Position numbers and translations under genes: made by a program. From Lepeophtheirus salmonis (lineage: Eukaryota; Arthropoda; Copepoda; Siphonostomatoida; Caligidae), in assembly GCF_016086655.4 (NCBI RefSeq), contig NC_052138.2, positions 38,141,403-38,205,402 of the forward strand: a stretch of DNA of 64,000 nt, in the 5' to 3' direction. The notes beneath the pieces are model-generated. The model was not told the origin of the DNA, searched no databases, and saw nothing but the letters and a program-made list of their open reading frames with translations. Shown in pieces: positions 37,591 through 50,194 of this stretch. The first letter of the stretch is position 1. Every line of letters starts with the position of its first letter.

Positions 37591-39479
37591 TGTCATGAAG
37601 GATTTATAATTCTTAATGAAATTAATGCAATAATTAAATTTTTTTTAAATGTTTAAAACAATAATTATATAATTTTAGACTTTTTAAAATGAACATTAAT
37701 AAGTTATAAACCTTATATATGAGAAAAAATGTATAATATCCAAATTTGTTTCTGGAATACAACTTTTCTTACTTTTTTTAGACCCTGGGGTAAATTGTTT
37801 TTTATATTTGTGATTGATTTGTATACCATTTTTTGAAATAAAGTACATTTCTATTTATTATTTAATTATATAATAAAAATCATTAAATAAACTCATCGAT
37901 TTACCTATTTGATTCGGCTGCAATCTTAATATGGGATTTAAAACAAGTCTCACCCTGCTCCCCATTAAGATTTGTTCCAGATATTTGTCATTACAACCCT
38001 ACAAATTATGAATTAAAAATATATATATATATTGTTAATTATTCTTTTTACATGTAGAAAATTCCCACTAAAGATCAGTAATTTGAACTATCAAAACAAA
38101 TCAAACAAATCCCTCCAGTTATTTAATAAGCATCAATGATGACAAAGTTATTAAAATGATGGTATAATAATGCTCTTTATAAACTAAAATAAAAATTTGT
38201 CCAGTTTATAAGTCTATTGTTTTAATATATCTTGTGGGTTTTTATTTTGCTTAGAACCGTAGGAAACGGAGTCATTTTTGTTTTCCAAGCGTTAATAATC
38301 GTGAGTGTCTGTGCAACTATTGATTTCACTATAAAATCGTTATCTCCTCTCAATTTAAGAGCAATGAACTAGTCTGACGCCTTTATAGTAATGTTAAACG
38401 TAATATAGTTATGTTAAACCTAATGGTAATTATATTCTCTACCATCAACAATAGAGGTCTCACTCGATACAGAAATAAAATAGGTGGAACGAAAATTCTA
38501 CTTTTTCTTTACAGAAAAAAGCATCCACGTTCCGTTTTATTTGACTTGCTGATATATATCGACAATGTCGTACTGAAACCACTTCTGTGACCATGTTGTA
38601 AAGGGGTTGGATTATATTATTTTGGATGATTTCTACTTCCTACATATTAAGTTTCTTTCGGCGTTTTGCCATCAACAAGCTTGGTTCTGATTTTATATAT
38701 GTATCTCAAGAGATGGAAAGTGTTGGGATCTACAAATTTGTAGCAGATTTGGAGTTTTTCTTATTTTGTAATATTCAGTCTGTTGACTTCCTTTGTCACT
38801 ATTTTCACAATTTTTTCGTAATTCTCTTTAATGGCACGTTCTTGGGATATTGACGAGACCACAACGCTAAAGAGAGTTCTTAAGGATGCGTGCCGAAAGT
38901 TGGGAAATGACTTTTCAAACTTGTTTGCTTAAAGAAGTGACTAATTCTGTTTTAGTTATTGTAGGATACGGATACAGCAGTTGTGAAGAGGATGGTAGTT
39001 ACCTGTGGCAGTTTTAACTCCGAAATGTTAAGTTTAGAAGATTTTTCGAATGTTGGGTAAAACGTTCCAGTTTTATCATTTCGAATGGCGAAGTAGCGGT
39101 TGGTGGATTGATCATTAAAGATTTTTTATTATTTCTTTAAAATTCAGAAGGTTACCTAAGGGCCGCATAACGTGAGCTTGTCATAATGCAATATATATGT
39201 ATTATATTCTCATAAATTGAGGAGACTGGAAAAGTAATTAGGTTCTCCTTCGATGCCCCTTCTCTTTGCATAAGAAAACCTTTATAAATATAAAATTATG
39301 GAGTTTGAAACAATAAATTAGGATGTCCTTAAATGCCGTTCTTTTGCATTAGGAACCAACGGACAAAAATGTTCTCTTCTGTCTTTAAAACTTAATTATA
39401 TAAATTTCAGATACATACATTTAACTGAAATGTCCAGTTGCTTTCGCCTTTTGTATACTTAATTCGTATTGATAGTAGC
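37591..39479. other. Non-coding stretch
   Basis: No supported gene. Short open segments (for example 38626-38853, and a 34-codon one starting at ATG 38832) lack family resemblance. Confidence 0.3.
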
Positions 39480-39900
39480 AGGTTCGAAGGCAGTCTTGTC
39501 CTTACTATTTTTTTTTCCAAATACAGGGTGCTATGTTATTTATTCCATTGATAGACCGATGGCAGTTTTCGGCAATATAACATTCCCTCTTCGGTTTTTC
39601 AATTTGTACGGGCATTTGACTTGCATCCACTCCATTACTTATGATAATATGAGGTTCGAAGAAGTCTACTCCTTACTCTTCTTTTTTTTTCTCCAAAGTA
39701 CAGGTGTATATCCAGTTATGTACATATATTTGATTGATATACCGACGTCAGTTTTTGGCCATCTTCCGTTTATTGATATGTACGGGTATTACAACTTTAC
39801 ACTTTCGAATTTATCCAGGGTTGTGATGCTATATACGAGTATTTTTGAATTTATCAAGGGGTTGCAATGCTGTATATTCCATATTTACCAACAGTAGTTT
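39480..39900. repeat. Degenerate tandem repeats, about 175-bp period
   Basis: GGTTCGAAGG..GTC, CCTTACT, a T-run and CCAAATACAGGGTG at 39481-39530 recur as GGTTCGAAGAAGTC, CCTTACT, T-run, CCAAAGTACAGGTG at 39653-39704. Weaker third and fourth echoes (CAGGGTTGTGATGCTATAT and AAGGGGTTGCAATGCTGTAT) follow at about 39820 and 39860. A 142-codon plus-strand frame spans the block, but its own internal repetition and composition suggest it is a by-product. Confidence 0.5.
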
Positions 39901-40099
39901 TAGGCCATCTAAATACCCCGTGTTCTGCTTTTCAAATGTACACAGCCGTTGAATATACTCCTGAATACCATTCTCCACTCCATATCCGTTCCAACAATTT
40001 CTTCATGAGCAGGAGATCTCCCATTTTCATAGCTATAGACACATTATGGAGATTTTGAGATTTCGTTTTTAGTTTTCACTCCACTGCCACCAATGTTAT

Positions 40100-40262
40100 G
40101 TTTATTTTCAGTCCTAATGTTCCTTATCAAATTCAGCAAGTTCATCTATAAAAAATATTAGCAAGATTTTGTAAATCACTTTTTGATCCTGTTGTAAAAA
40201 TTGTGAGATCATCTGCATATAAAAGAGTCCTAAAAGACTAAAGATGATAATAATAAAATCAA
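40100..40262 (-). mobile_element. LINE reverse-transcriptase fragment (YADD motif)
   Basis: On the reverse strand the codons at 40229-40160 read RTLLYADDLTIFTTGSKSD followed by LQNLANIF. The Y-A-D-D box is the catalytic core of reverse transcriptases, and the flanking residues (LLYADDLTIF, then a spaced S-D-L-Q-x-L) match non-LTR retrotransposons of the Jockey/CR1 kind. Stops and frameshifts follow within 30 codons. The remainder of the reverse transcriptase upstream is not readable. It is a dead 5'-truncated or internally worn copy. The 175-bp repeats lie downstream of it on the same strand and may be part of the same decayed element. Confidence 0.55.
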
Positions 40263-43039
40263 ATTTTAAAACAGAAAAGGCACTACACAAATATTTTTGC
40301 TCCAGGCTCTACTCCCACTTATTTTTTTCTCTATAATATATTTACATTTTGTGTACAAATTATAAGTAGAATATAAGCAGTTTATACAAGTTGAAACCTA
40401 AAAAGGAGATGAAGCATACTAAAGAAGAAAATTGCTTTCGGCAAAGTGTAGCACTCTCTTTTTTAAAGAAAATTAAAATAATATTAGATTTAGAGAAGAA
40501 AAAAAAATGAATAGGACAAAGGGTTTTGAACGATAACATAGCTACAGTAATTATTGAAAAAATGAGAGAGTTCAAAATAGCATTTGTTATCAATTCTTAA
40601 TGTCCAGGGCAATCCCAGACTTTTTGGAAGAAGGAAGTTATGTTGTCACACAGTTTATTAATTAAAAAAGTATAGGAACTCTTACAGCCTTACCATAATT
40701 TAAAATGTTTGTTTTTTATATATCGGATTTTTAGTTTTTATTAGTATTTTATACAATTTACAATTTAAACGTATCATAACTCTTTATTTTATTGTTTTAA
40801 TAACTTAATATTTTATGATTGTTTGATTAATTTAGTGTTATTTATTTATTATTAACGAATGATGGAGCTGTGTGCATTTAAATTTCATAATGTGCCACAG
40901 ATACTTCTTAATTAGCCATCTTAATCTGAAAAGTTACAATATTACCTTATCCAACATCAAATGTATATTGTATATTCCTCATTTAAAAATTTTAAAACTT
41001 ATTTTTTGATAATAACAATCTGTTTTTAAATGGTAGTTCTTTAAGAATGTCTCAATTTTCTCTGGGCTCATCCCATCCTTTTCAAAACTGGTTTTTAGTC
41101 AAACACACACAAGCAGTTACTGATTATGCTCTCTGACAACAACATACCCAGTCTTCTTGTAATTGGGAACGAAAGGCTGTACACTTTTGTATATTTTATG
41201 CAATTTAAATTGTAAAATGGACGTGTTTTTGGCTATAGTGGGTGGTAGCACTAACAGAGTTCTTCGAAAACTCAGAAAACGTATCAAGCAGGATGGTAAA
41301 ACCCCACTGATGATGATATCATGGTTACAGCCTAAATTGTCGAATTTCTGCTTTGTTTCGTAAGATAGTTAAAAAAATCAATAGAGTGCGACTATCTATG
41401 AATCTTATCGTTTTCAGCATCAACGTAGTATCTTGTTTACTTTTAAAGTGTTAAATGTAACGCATGCCTTCAAAGAAAAATATTGTCCATGCTTTTAGAG
41501 ACTACTCAGAGCTGAGGCAGATCTGTGAATCGATGGATGATGGATTTAGATGTCTTTTAAGTAAGAAAACTACATCAACCGATACTTTGTTGGGGTTTAA
41601 CAAGACAACTATAAAGTACAGAATGAAATTAGAGTTAATTTTTAAGTTACAAACGATGACAGAAGGTACAAGGTTAGAAAACCACGCTTTTACAAGATCA
41701 TTAGCAACCACAGCTCTTATTGAGTTTGGACTTTTAAATATATTTTGGTTTAGTTTAAAGGATAGTTATATCTTTTTTTGTATATTTATATTTGAATGTT
41801 TCTTGATATAATGTTTTTAAAGTTCCTCAAAGAGGAAAGAAATCAGTTATGTACTCTTTAACAGAGAAAAAGAAGAGACAATCAAATATTCAATAATAAA
41901 AAAGTAGTGCACGATAATAATATCATGTTATAAGTTATCTTCTAACAACGAAAAAATATTTATCGAACAACAAAGGCGTCAAATAAACCACGTCATCTTT
42001 CTTATCATATTAACCTTCTCGATAAACGTATTTAACTTATTTTTGGTAAAATTAAGTACATTATTTACTCAAAAGATAAATTAAGAAAATTAACAAAACT
42101 AAAAAAAAAGATAAAAAAGTCGGTTTTTACTTTAAAAATTTAACACTTTTGGTGTTAGCCTATAGAAAAATATATGATATTTGTTTACACTCTCTCTCTC
42201 CGGGAAAAAATATTTACCAATCCCTGGTTTTCGTAAAAGGGACTTAAAATTAGGCTAATGATATTATGAAATTTGATATAAACTGTTTGAATATAGATAA
42301 TGTGTAAGGATGGGTATTTCACTGAGCGTAGGCAGAAGGCGGGAGTGTGACATATGGTACTACTGAATAAAGACCCTTGTTATCATTATATTTATATTAT
42401 AATTTTCTTATCATTCGTCTATCAAAAGAGTAAAGAAAAAAGAAAGAAGAACATAGACACCAACCATTTTTTCTTTTTCTATTCTTAAAACTCCTATTTT
42501 TCACTACGTTGTTTTTCTCATCACTAGTATTATGTTACAATCTCAAAAGTTGTGATTTTTGATTTTTTCTTTGCATAATATGCTTAAAGAATAACAATCC
42601 CTTGTATTAGCCATTTTAACCACGTTATTTTGCATAATCCATTTTAGCACCTGACCTAAAGATTAAATAAAAAACTCACTCATTGTTTTTTAAGGACTAA
42701 CCTTTCATCATTTATTAAAATTCAAAAGACTAACTATATTTTCTGAATTTGAAACTTACCTACACAAAAATTCAAAAACTGTAAAGTCCGTTATAATAAG
42801 TTGTAGGTAACAAAACTTAATTTCTTGTAATGAATAGCAATCAGGCTGTAGATTGAAGTAGAAGTGGAGTGTACATACTTTCATGGCATAGGAGTTTTAA
42901 GAATAGAAAAAGAAAAATGGTTGATGTATTTGCCGTAAAAAATAAATGAACATCAACGGTCTCTTGGATAGAAAGAAGAAATCAAATTTGGTTAAATATT
43001 TAAATGTCTTGTTTTTACCAGATATTGTATGTCTATGAA
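40263..43039. other. Non-coding stretch with unassigned open frames
   Basis: Open segments at 41163-41363 and 41464-41811 (the latter listed separately) are the only protein-like signals. The rest is AT-rich. Confidence 0.3.
41464..41811 (+). CDS. Hypothetical 115-residue open frame
   Basis: The frame starts MPSKKNIVHAFRDYSELR, continues with a fairly hydrophilic, mixed-composition region (about residues 1-85) and ends in a Phe/Ile-rich tail. The first part looks more protein-like than the surroundings, and the tail could be read-through into an intron or non-coding DNA. No domain, signal peptide or splice signal is convincing, and I do not recognise it. It may be chance. Confidence 0.15.
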   Translation: MPSKKNIVHAFRDYSELRQICESMDDGFRCLLSKKTTSTDTLLGFNKTTIKYRMKLELIFKLQTMTEGTRLENHAFTRSLATTALIEFGLLNIFWFSLKDSYIFFCIFIFECFLI

Positions 43040-43930
43040 TTACTCAAATGAAAACAGATGAGGATTGGTCCTGGGGCTCAAGAAATTATCAAGTATACAA
43101 CTCAGATACAAAGAAAACAGCCAAGAAATACCCAGCTAGAGGACTGGCAATCTTAACCCTAAAGACTCTGCACACTTTGGAAATATTTACAGAACCAGAT
43201 GGAAAAATGAAAATCTTGGGAGTAGAATTTATGGGAGAGATTACACACATCATTTCCCAAATTCAAAGAGTCTTGTAACCTGGAAGAAAAATAATGGTAT
43301 GAATGACATGACAGATGTTACAGATCACTACAATCCAACATTTATCCGAAAATATAACGAGCAAGTCACCAAGAGTCGACTAGACCACAAATAAGTTTCA
43401 GACAAGGTACCTTCGTCATATATATCTTAAGAAAGAGTTTCATAAAATGGGTTGTCAGATCACTTCTTTTTGCTGGGAACCATATGCTCCATAAAATCGT
43501 GATATAGGAAAACTAAAAAGAAACAAAATAATGAACTACTCAAGCACACAGAAGTGATGGAAGCATTGAAGGAGTGCATAAATTGGGTCCAATGGGATAT
43601 AATGGTGGTTATCAAGTAAGAGAGGCAATGGATATGTTTTAACAGTGAGCCAAGAAAATACTGATTGTCGTCAAAAGACGTGAGGCGTAGAAAACAAGGC
43701 GATGGGAGAAAGAAATGAGGAAGGATATATCTGTGAAAGAAGACATCGCGTGGAACCAAGAGTTGGACAAATTGATGGATATAAAAATAAGAAGAGCTTA
43801 TATAAGGACACGATGTCAATTACGTAATATAAATTCAGAAAACTATAACTTAATTACAAGCCTTAAAGAAAAAAGAGGAACAACGATAATGCAAAGGAGG
43901 AATTGTGCAAAAAAAAATTCATATTAGGTT
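43040..43930 (+). mobile_element. LINE relic: endonuclease end and linker before the RT
   Basis: The frame at 43048-43278 includes RGLAILTLKTLHTLEIF and KILGVEFMGEITHIIS. This matches the part of the APE-type endonuclease of non-LTR retrotransposons where a G-x-A-I-L strand is followed by a strand ending in a V/I-x-IYAP-like motif. In another frame GLSDHFFLLG (S-D-H at 43455-43463) corresponds to the conserved SDH catalytic box near the end of that domain. The third frame, 43715-43927, reads ELDKLMDIKIRRAYIRTRCQ then YNLITSLKEKRGTTIMQ, like the linker before the reverse transcriptase (K-x-K-GA-x-IRSR ... YFLNLEKR). All three pieces are in the right order but in different frames, with stops between, so the element is dead. 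The reverse transcriptase itself is not seen. Confidence 0.55.
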
Positions 43931-45098
43931 TATTTATATTTTTAGAAATTATATAAATCGAAGACATCAGATTTTATTCAGAAAGTAGAGAAAGCCCACA
44001 TTCACATGAAAGATAGAAAAACACTAACAAAATTATTGGAATTTTCTGGGACTGTGGTACTCTGAGTGGCATTATAAAGAACGTTGGGAAGGATGTAAGA
44101 GAGAAAATATGGGTAAACCCTGATCCTGAGACTCTATAAGGCTTCGAAGGAACCAACGAGGGACTCCATTTGTCATCGAAAGTGATATGTAGGCTCCAAA
44201 CTCTTATCTCTGCAGCATGGTTCAGCCGTGTGCCCCTTCACTGAGAACAGAAGAGTTGGCTTTCAATGAGTTTAAATTAACAAGAATATAGCCTGACTTT
44301 GAATTCATTTAATGCGATGTGAATGGGGTGATTGGGATTCCTAGACTTTTTTTTTATTGTGTTTTTTTTTATTCTTACACATTGTCTATTTGTTTTTATT
44401 TTCGCATTCATGTATGAGGCGAATTGTATTGTATTTAGTTGAAATTATCTTCGCTACGAGTAATTGTTTAGCGCTGTGGGCGTTTTTTTTTTCTCTCTTC
44501 TGTTCCTTACTTTTGAGGTGTGGGGGAAAAAAGAACAACAGGGAAACTCGATCGTAGGTACATTAAAAGTCACTGAACATAGCTTATGTATGTGAACAAT
44601 ATTATTCTATCTTATGTTAATATATATTTTTTGAATTGTTTTATTATTTTAAATGTTAATTGGATTCTAATAAAAACAACATCACAAAAAAAATATTGGA
44701 ACACAATAATATTTCCATGCATAATCCTTATTACGAATTATTTTTCAATCCCTTTGAATGTTTCTGAAACATTCAATAGAATAAATGCAATTCTTTCATT
44801 ATCTTATAAATGCTTTATGTAGTATTAATTTTTCAATTTGTCATCAAGGTTTAATAAATAGAACTAACTGTTTCTTTGTCAGTCCTTCTGAATTCTTAGA
44901 TTTTTTTAAGTTTTTTTGCAATGTGAGTACTGAGACGTACAGCAGTGGCTACAAAAAATTAATGTTGTATATATTAGTTTATATAATACACGCAATCTAA
45001 TAAAAACTGATGGGTACTAGTTCCATTCTAAAAGTTTGCGTAAAGTAATATATATTTCATCATATTTTTTGTCAAATATAAAAAAAGGAATATTCATG
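43931..45098. other. Non-coding stretch
   Basis: A somewhat GC-richer patch at 44060-44270 looks as if it once coded, but no family can be assigned. The rest is AT-rich. Confidence 0.3.
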
Positions 45099-45622
45099 TA
45101 AGGATGCTACATTTAAATCTGAACACTTACTAATTCAATAAATAAATATGTTTTAGTTATTGAATTTAATTAATATATCAATATATTAAAGCACGAGCAA
45201 TTAATTACAAAATAAACCTTTGCCTTCTTGCGTACGTACCTGTCGAGAAAATGACCCTTGAACGTGATCGATAAACTTCCATTTCCACACTCCAAGCAGT
45301 TGGGCGTCTCATTACCCCCATTTATGCCGTCAGCAAGTCTAAACGATAGAAAGAAAGAAGGGCTCCTTCAAAGAGGCCAAAGGGACCCGGCGTAAGTAAA
45401 GAAACCAGCCCAAGCTAATCCCTTCAAGTACATGAGGGCCCATGCAAGAGATCTCGGGATGTCAAACCAGACTGTCTAGAGAGTTATCAAAAGGGTGTGA
45501 AAAGAGCCTTGTGAGGGTGGAGGGGCTAATTTTGACACAAGCAATGAATTAACCCCATCTCCTTTGTTACAACGCTGTTTTTGAATATTTCTTTTGATCT
45601 CTTTTCTGACAGTTTTAACCCC
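45099..45622 (+). mobile_element. Deletion-derivative mariner, subfamily D, copy 3 (3' truncated)
   Basis: The left end starts at TA 45099 and reads GCTACATTTAAATCTGAACA followed by CTTACTAATTCAATAAATA, the same terminus as in copy 2. Coding begins at ATG 45252 (MTLERDR, then a stop) with HTH remains SKQLGVS. It passes through the same region as copies 1 and 2, up to the shared deletion junction (CATCTCCTTTGTTACAACGC). It then ends abruptly at a C-tract around 45619. The third catalytic region and the right terminus are missing. Several stops are present. Confidence 0.7.
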
Positions 45623-47380
45623 CCCCCCTTTTTTTTAAACCAGTTTTTAGGGGTTGAGCTATTAATCAATAAGTTATTTGCTTTTCGAAAACAACTATAC
45701 AAATTTAGACATAGTGTAAATTTATTCAAAATCAAAAAAGTTATGGGCTAAAAAAAGAAATCGGAGAAAATTGCAATTTCTTTTATTTCAGGTGCAAAAA
45801 AATATACTTTCATTGGAATATGGGATTAGTAAATGGAATAAAGTTTGTAGAAATTTGGTTGAAGATTCGTTAGCATATAAATTGGCCAAATAAATATTAA
45901 TGTTGAACTGAAATATCCGTCATTTTTCTCTCTTTTTTTTCATTTTTTCATCAAACATCAATTTTCAGTTTTTTAACCAAAAATGCCAAAACACGATGTT
46001 TTTTGCGCAAAAAAATGCCAACTCAAAATCCCCATAAAAAGAAGTATTTTTAATTTCTGGAACATTTCATTACATAATTTTTTCAATATTTGCAAACATG
46101 TACCAGTTATCGAGTGCTATTATTTTGACAACATTATTCTTCATAACTTTTTTGTTTTTCCAAGTACAAAAAGAATATTAGTAGGTTTTGGGTTGCTTGT
46201 ACAATTCCAATAAATGATATAAACTATTTTTTTGCAAAATTAGTGCAATTTTTTGGGGGGAATTTTTGAAGTAAATAAAAACGGTCATCTCATCTATACA
46301 ATTTTTTAGATGCATGTATGTTGGTTTATTTGAAGTTTATAACACATTATTTTTTTTATATTCATAATAATACTACAAAGTTTACAAGAGGTAATTATAA
46401 GAGTGTTTGTTTTGTGTGTGTGTGTGGGAAGGGGGGAGTTGCGATTATGAGACTTTGTAGATTACCTTACTTAACCAGATTAATATTGTGTGAATAGTCC
46501 AACAGAATTCGAATTAAAATTATTAGGATATTTTTAGACAAAAACGAAAAATTCATATTATAATTATTAGTATATAAAAGTATTTTATGAATATATTTTT
46601 TTTTAATTTTCTGAATTAATTTGACCATTTTCAATGTGATTTCTCACTCCCTTCTCATCCCCAGCAACACCGTGTAATGCTTAGCTAGTATTGTATAAAA
46701 AGTCATGCCGTTAATTTTATTTGAATGTAAGGAATTAATATTTCTCGATGTTTTATTTTCGAAGGTGTATTTTTAGCATTTCAATTAGTATTTTTTAATG
46801 CAAAATGTATGAAATAGTTAAAAATGATAGTTAATATACAAAATCGTAATTATTATGACCGTTCAACTGTTTATAATATAAGTATATAATTGTTAGTTTT
46901 TGGTGTTTCTTTTTTAATCAGTTCACTGAACGCGTTATAAAAAAAAATTCACAAACAGACGTTTTTAAACATTAATAATTTTTTGACGTTAAATTAAATT
47001 GATTTATTGAAAATAATTTATTGCTTGAAACACAATTCATTTTGAAATTGGATCAATTTTAAATATAAATATGCAGATTTATGTTGTATTATTTATGATG
47101 ATTAAATTAAATTGATGTCTACGAAATAGTAATAATATTTCAAAATATTAATTTAAGTAGTCATAAATTTTAAAATTCATTCAATGTCATTTCCTTATTG
47201 TGTTTGCTTGATCGAGCAATAGTTAGTATTTTGATATAATTATACTTGAGTATAGATAAAATTTAAGAAAAACTATTAAAAGATTTCCTTTTATTCATTA
47301 AAAAGAATTTGTTAAAATGTTCACTTTAACTTAGGCAAAAACCTTTACTTTGTTAAAGGGGTAAAAAAATATAACGTTTT
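45623..47380. other. Non-coding, AT-rich stretch with a GT microsatellite
   Basis: A 76-codon open frame at 45983-46213 shows no family resemblance. A (GT)n tract lies at 46413-46426 before a G-rich patch. Confidence 0.35.
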
Positions 47381-47394
47381 GGGCAGCAAAACGT
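47381..47394 (+). repeat. Solitary mariner-TIR-like motif
   Basis: GGGCAGCAAAACGT matches the terminus seen inverted at 23586-23600 and at the ends of the 56.3-kb mariner. A second, shorter match (GCAGCAAAACG) is at 47624-47634. There is no transposase between or beside them. Confidence 0.4.
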
Positions 47395-47650
47395 AAGATT
47401 GAAAGATTGTTTTAGAAATACTTGAATAATTTTTTTATTTTATTAATACGGCTTATTTTTATAAAATTTTTACAGCTGTGGTTTTTAAAATATTTATCAT
47501 CACCATATATGTTGTAAATAAAATATTTTCTTTAACAAATAAGCAGAAAATCAACTTTTAAAGTATTAAAATATAGTAACAATATTAGACCAAAAACATA
47601 CCTATATCCCAGTACATTTTTGTGCAGCAAAACGATGACTAGTGACATGT

Positions 47651-47820
47651 CGGTTCTTATTTATTCGGTCTAGTTAAGGGCAGTCTTAAGACCGGTCCAG
47701 GGCAGTCCAGTATAGGTCTTTCAGATCGGTCCTTAGGACCGTAAATACTAGAACTGTTTTTATGACTGATTGCAGGACGTATCTTGACCAGACCAAGACG
47801 TAAGTTGAAGGGACTGTATG
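47651..47820 (+). repeat. Dispersed repeat R4, copy 1 (GGTCC/GGACC-rich)
   Basis: It contains many short inverted phrases (AAGACCGGTCC, CGGTCCTTAGGACCG) and shares with the reverse complement of 56023-56265 the ordered motifs CGGTCCTTAGGACCG, ACTAGAACT, GACTGAT and GACCAAGA.GTAA. It is probably a non-coding MITE-like element. Ends are not defined. Confidence 0.5.
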
Positions 47821-49255
47821 CTTTACTGCGAAATAAAGACGGGGAAAAAAGTAATTATTACTTGTATTAAGAGATTCAGGAACAAATAGTAATTCTTTGG
47901 CAAAGTGGCCGATTACACTGATTACACTGTTCCACAGCAAAAATGTCACAAGATCGAAATATATTTACATAATAAAAATTTGATCCTTAATTCGAAATAT
48001 GGCCATTTCATTTCATTAATGTCAGGGCCTTTAGAAATAAACAATTTTTTGGTGATATTTTTGAGATTTAAAGCTTTTTAGGTGTTGAAGATAGAGAGAA
48101 AATAAATATTTACTTCCTTTGACCTACTAATTAACGCTCTTTTCTTATAAGATTGATTTAAAAAGGAAATGTATCCTTGAAATATTGTGAGGGCCGTTTC
48201 TCAAACTGATTAATAGCGTTTCTGAAAGGATCTTTCAAAAATAATAAAGTTCAGACTTTCAAACATCAAATGAGATATTATTAAACTTTCTGGATTTATT
48301 ATTCATGAAGCTACAAGTATCCATATTCAAATTTAAATAAATAAAAATTAGAGTCTAAAAAATAATTCGTTGTGGAATTTTTCAACATCAGGCATTGAAA
48401 TATATTTATTTATTTTAATTATGTCTATCTTTAACACAAAGTGCTTTAGAAAGCAATATATCTTAAAAATATCAAAAAATGTAGAACTTTTTTCTAAAGG
48501 CTATGATTCTAATCGAGAAAAATTAAGGTGATATTTGAAATTCCAAATTCAACCTCAACTACAATAGAATTTTTATTCGAGTTTAGTAATAATAAGGGTG
48601 ATTTCCTTGGATAGTGTTATACTGAGGGTGGACCAAAAATCTTGCAGAAGCATGACAATTAGAGTGCCAATAAAACCCCTTTTGTGAAAAAGTATAAAAT
48701 TGAGAGTTCAAATGAGTTCCTTTTTATAAAAAAAAATACAATTAACAGAGTTTAAACAATTTCTATGTATTTTTAGAGGAAGCGCAAGGCCCTTAAATTT
48801 TGAAATTTTACATACTACAACATGCTAGTAAAATCTAAGTACAATCTAAAAGCCACATCTTTATCTGCAATTCCGTATTTATTGATTGCCAAATTTCTTA
48901 AAATCTTTTATATAATAGAACTTCAGGAGAAATACTCTTGGAAAACAGTCCATTAATTAATTCCATGATGGTGCCTGCATGCAAAAGCAAAGAGTTTTTC
49001 AAATAATTTTTCATGCAGGAAACAAGCAACATCACAATATTACTTATTAACTTAAAAATGTATATATTTCCATTGTTAACCCCGTCCTTGTTCTCGGCCT
49101 CAAATGAACTTGGTTGTAATTTTTTTAATGTGTAAAATTACCTCATCATAATAAACATTTATAAATTTTTTGGATAGAAGTTAAACTTAACTAAATAGGT
49201 TCATGTTTTTTCCAAAAATATATGTTTAAAAACTATATCTTACAATATTTTCTAT
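47821..49255. other. AT-rich non-coding stretch
   Basis: ACTGAGGGTGGACCAAAAATC at about 48622 looks like a possible transposon end, but no partner was found. Nothing else. Confidence 0.35.
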
Positions 49256-49470
49256 TTCATATGTCCGAATCCAAAATTGGATGAGAGGTGCAGCAGTCAT
49301 TCTTCTCCAACTATCTCAAACTACAACGTTAATATCAAGGCTGGATGTATGTCACATGAATTAGGCCAGAAGTCAGCCATATAGTTCCTGCAAAAATTTT
49401 GCGCCTTCTTGGCTGTATGATACTTCTTGATGTCAAAATCTTAAGTCCACTACATCTCTTATATTTTAAA
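49256..49470 (-). mobile_element. Mariner relic, short C-terminal part
   Basis: The reverse strand reads SYTAKKAQNFCRNYMADFW, which matches the segment just after the second catalytic acid in the family of the 22.5-kb relic. The preceding codons read HQE, so the expected acidic residue appears as E after a frameshift. After another shift come ...RRMTAAPHPILDS, near the region of the third acid. The rest is gone. Confidence 0.55.
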
Positions 49471-49752
49471 TGATATGAAATATAATATATAACTATTTTG
49501 ACAAAATACATCATCAGTGTTGACAGCATTTATTATTAAAAACTGAATATACATAACTATTTTAATAGCACATAAAATATAAAAACATATGGTGGGAATT
49601 TTCTCATTGAAGCCTTTATGTAAATTCTCTTTTATATAAAAGGCAAATAGTTTTAAATATAAGTCGATCATACAATTGATTTAACAATTAGTAAAATATA
49701 TTATTACAAATGTAACATAAATATTGAGTATATGCGGAATGAAATTAATATT
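49471..49752. other. AT-rich non-coding stretch
   Basis: Nothing recognisable. Confidence 0.4.
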
Positions 49753-50194
49753 TACAGGGTCATTCAGAGAAATCCGGACCATCTTTAACAACGTCCTGAA
49801 CAATAAGGCAAATATTTAAGGATGTTATTTAAATTTTAAAGGGAGAGGTTGAGCGTTAGCTTTAAGTTAGTTGCACATATTTTCATTCAAATCAAGTATA
49901 CGATGGAGGAGACTTGAAGGAACACCATCATTGAATTTGCTTTCACGGGACACAGTCCAACGTATATGAAGAAGATCCACTATTATCCAAAGGGCACGTC
50001 TATGACGTTTACAACCACTGAAAGGAAGAAGAGTCATATTAGTGAAACCCCCATAAAAAAACCTTCCCAGAATCCTCATAGGCCTTAAATGGTCCATGGT
50101 GGCATATCCTGGAACTAACATTACCATTCTTGCCAAAAGTAAGTAAAGTGTGCAACAGTCTCCAGGGCCATAATTACCGTCTTGACAAAAGACA

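Noticed and set aside
39469..39897. 142-codon plus-strand open frame
   Set aside because: Runs through degenerate tandem repeats and repeats itself accordingly; probably a by-product.
43460..43819. 119-codon reverse-strand open frame
   Set aside because: Antisense shadow of the LINE linker region.
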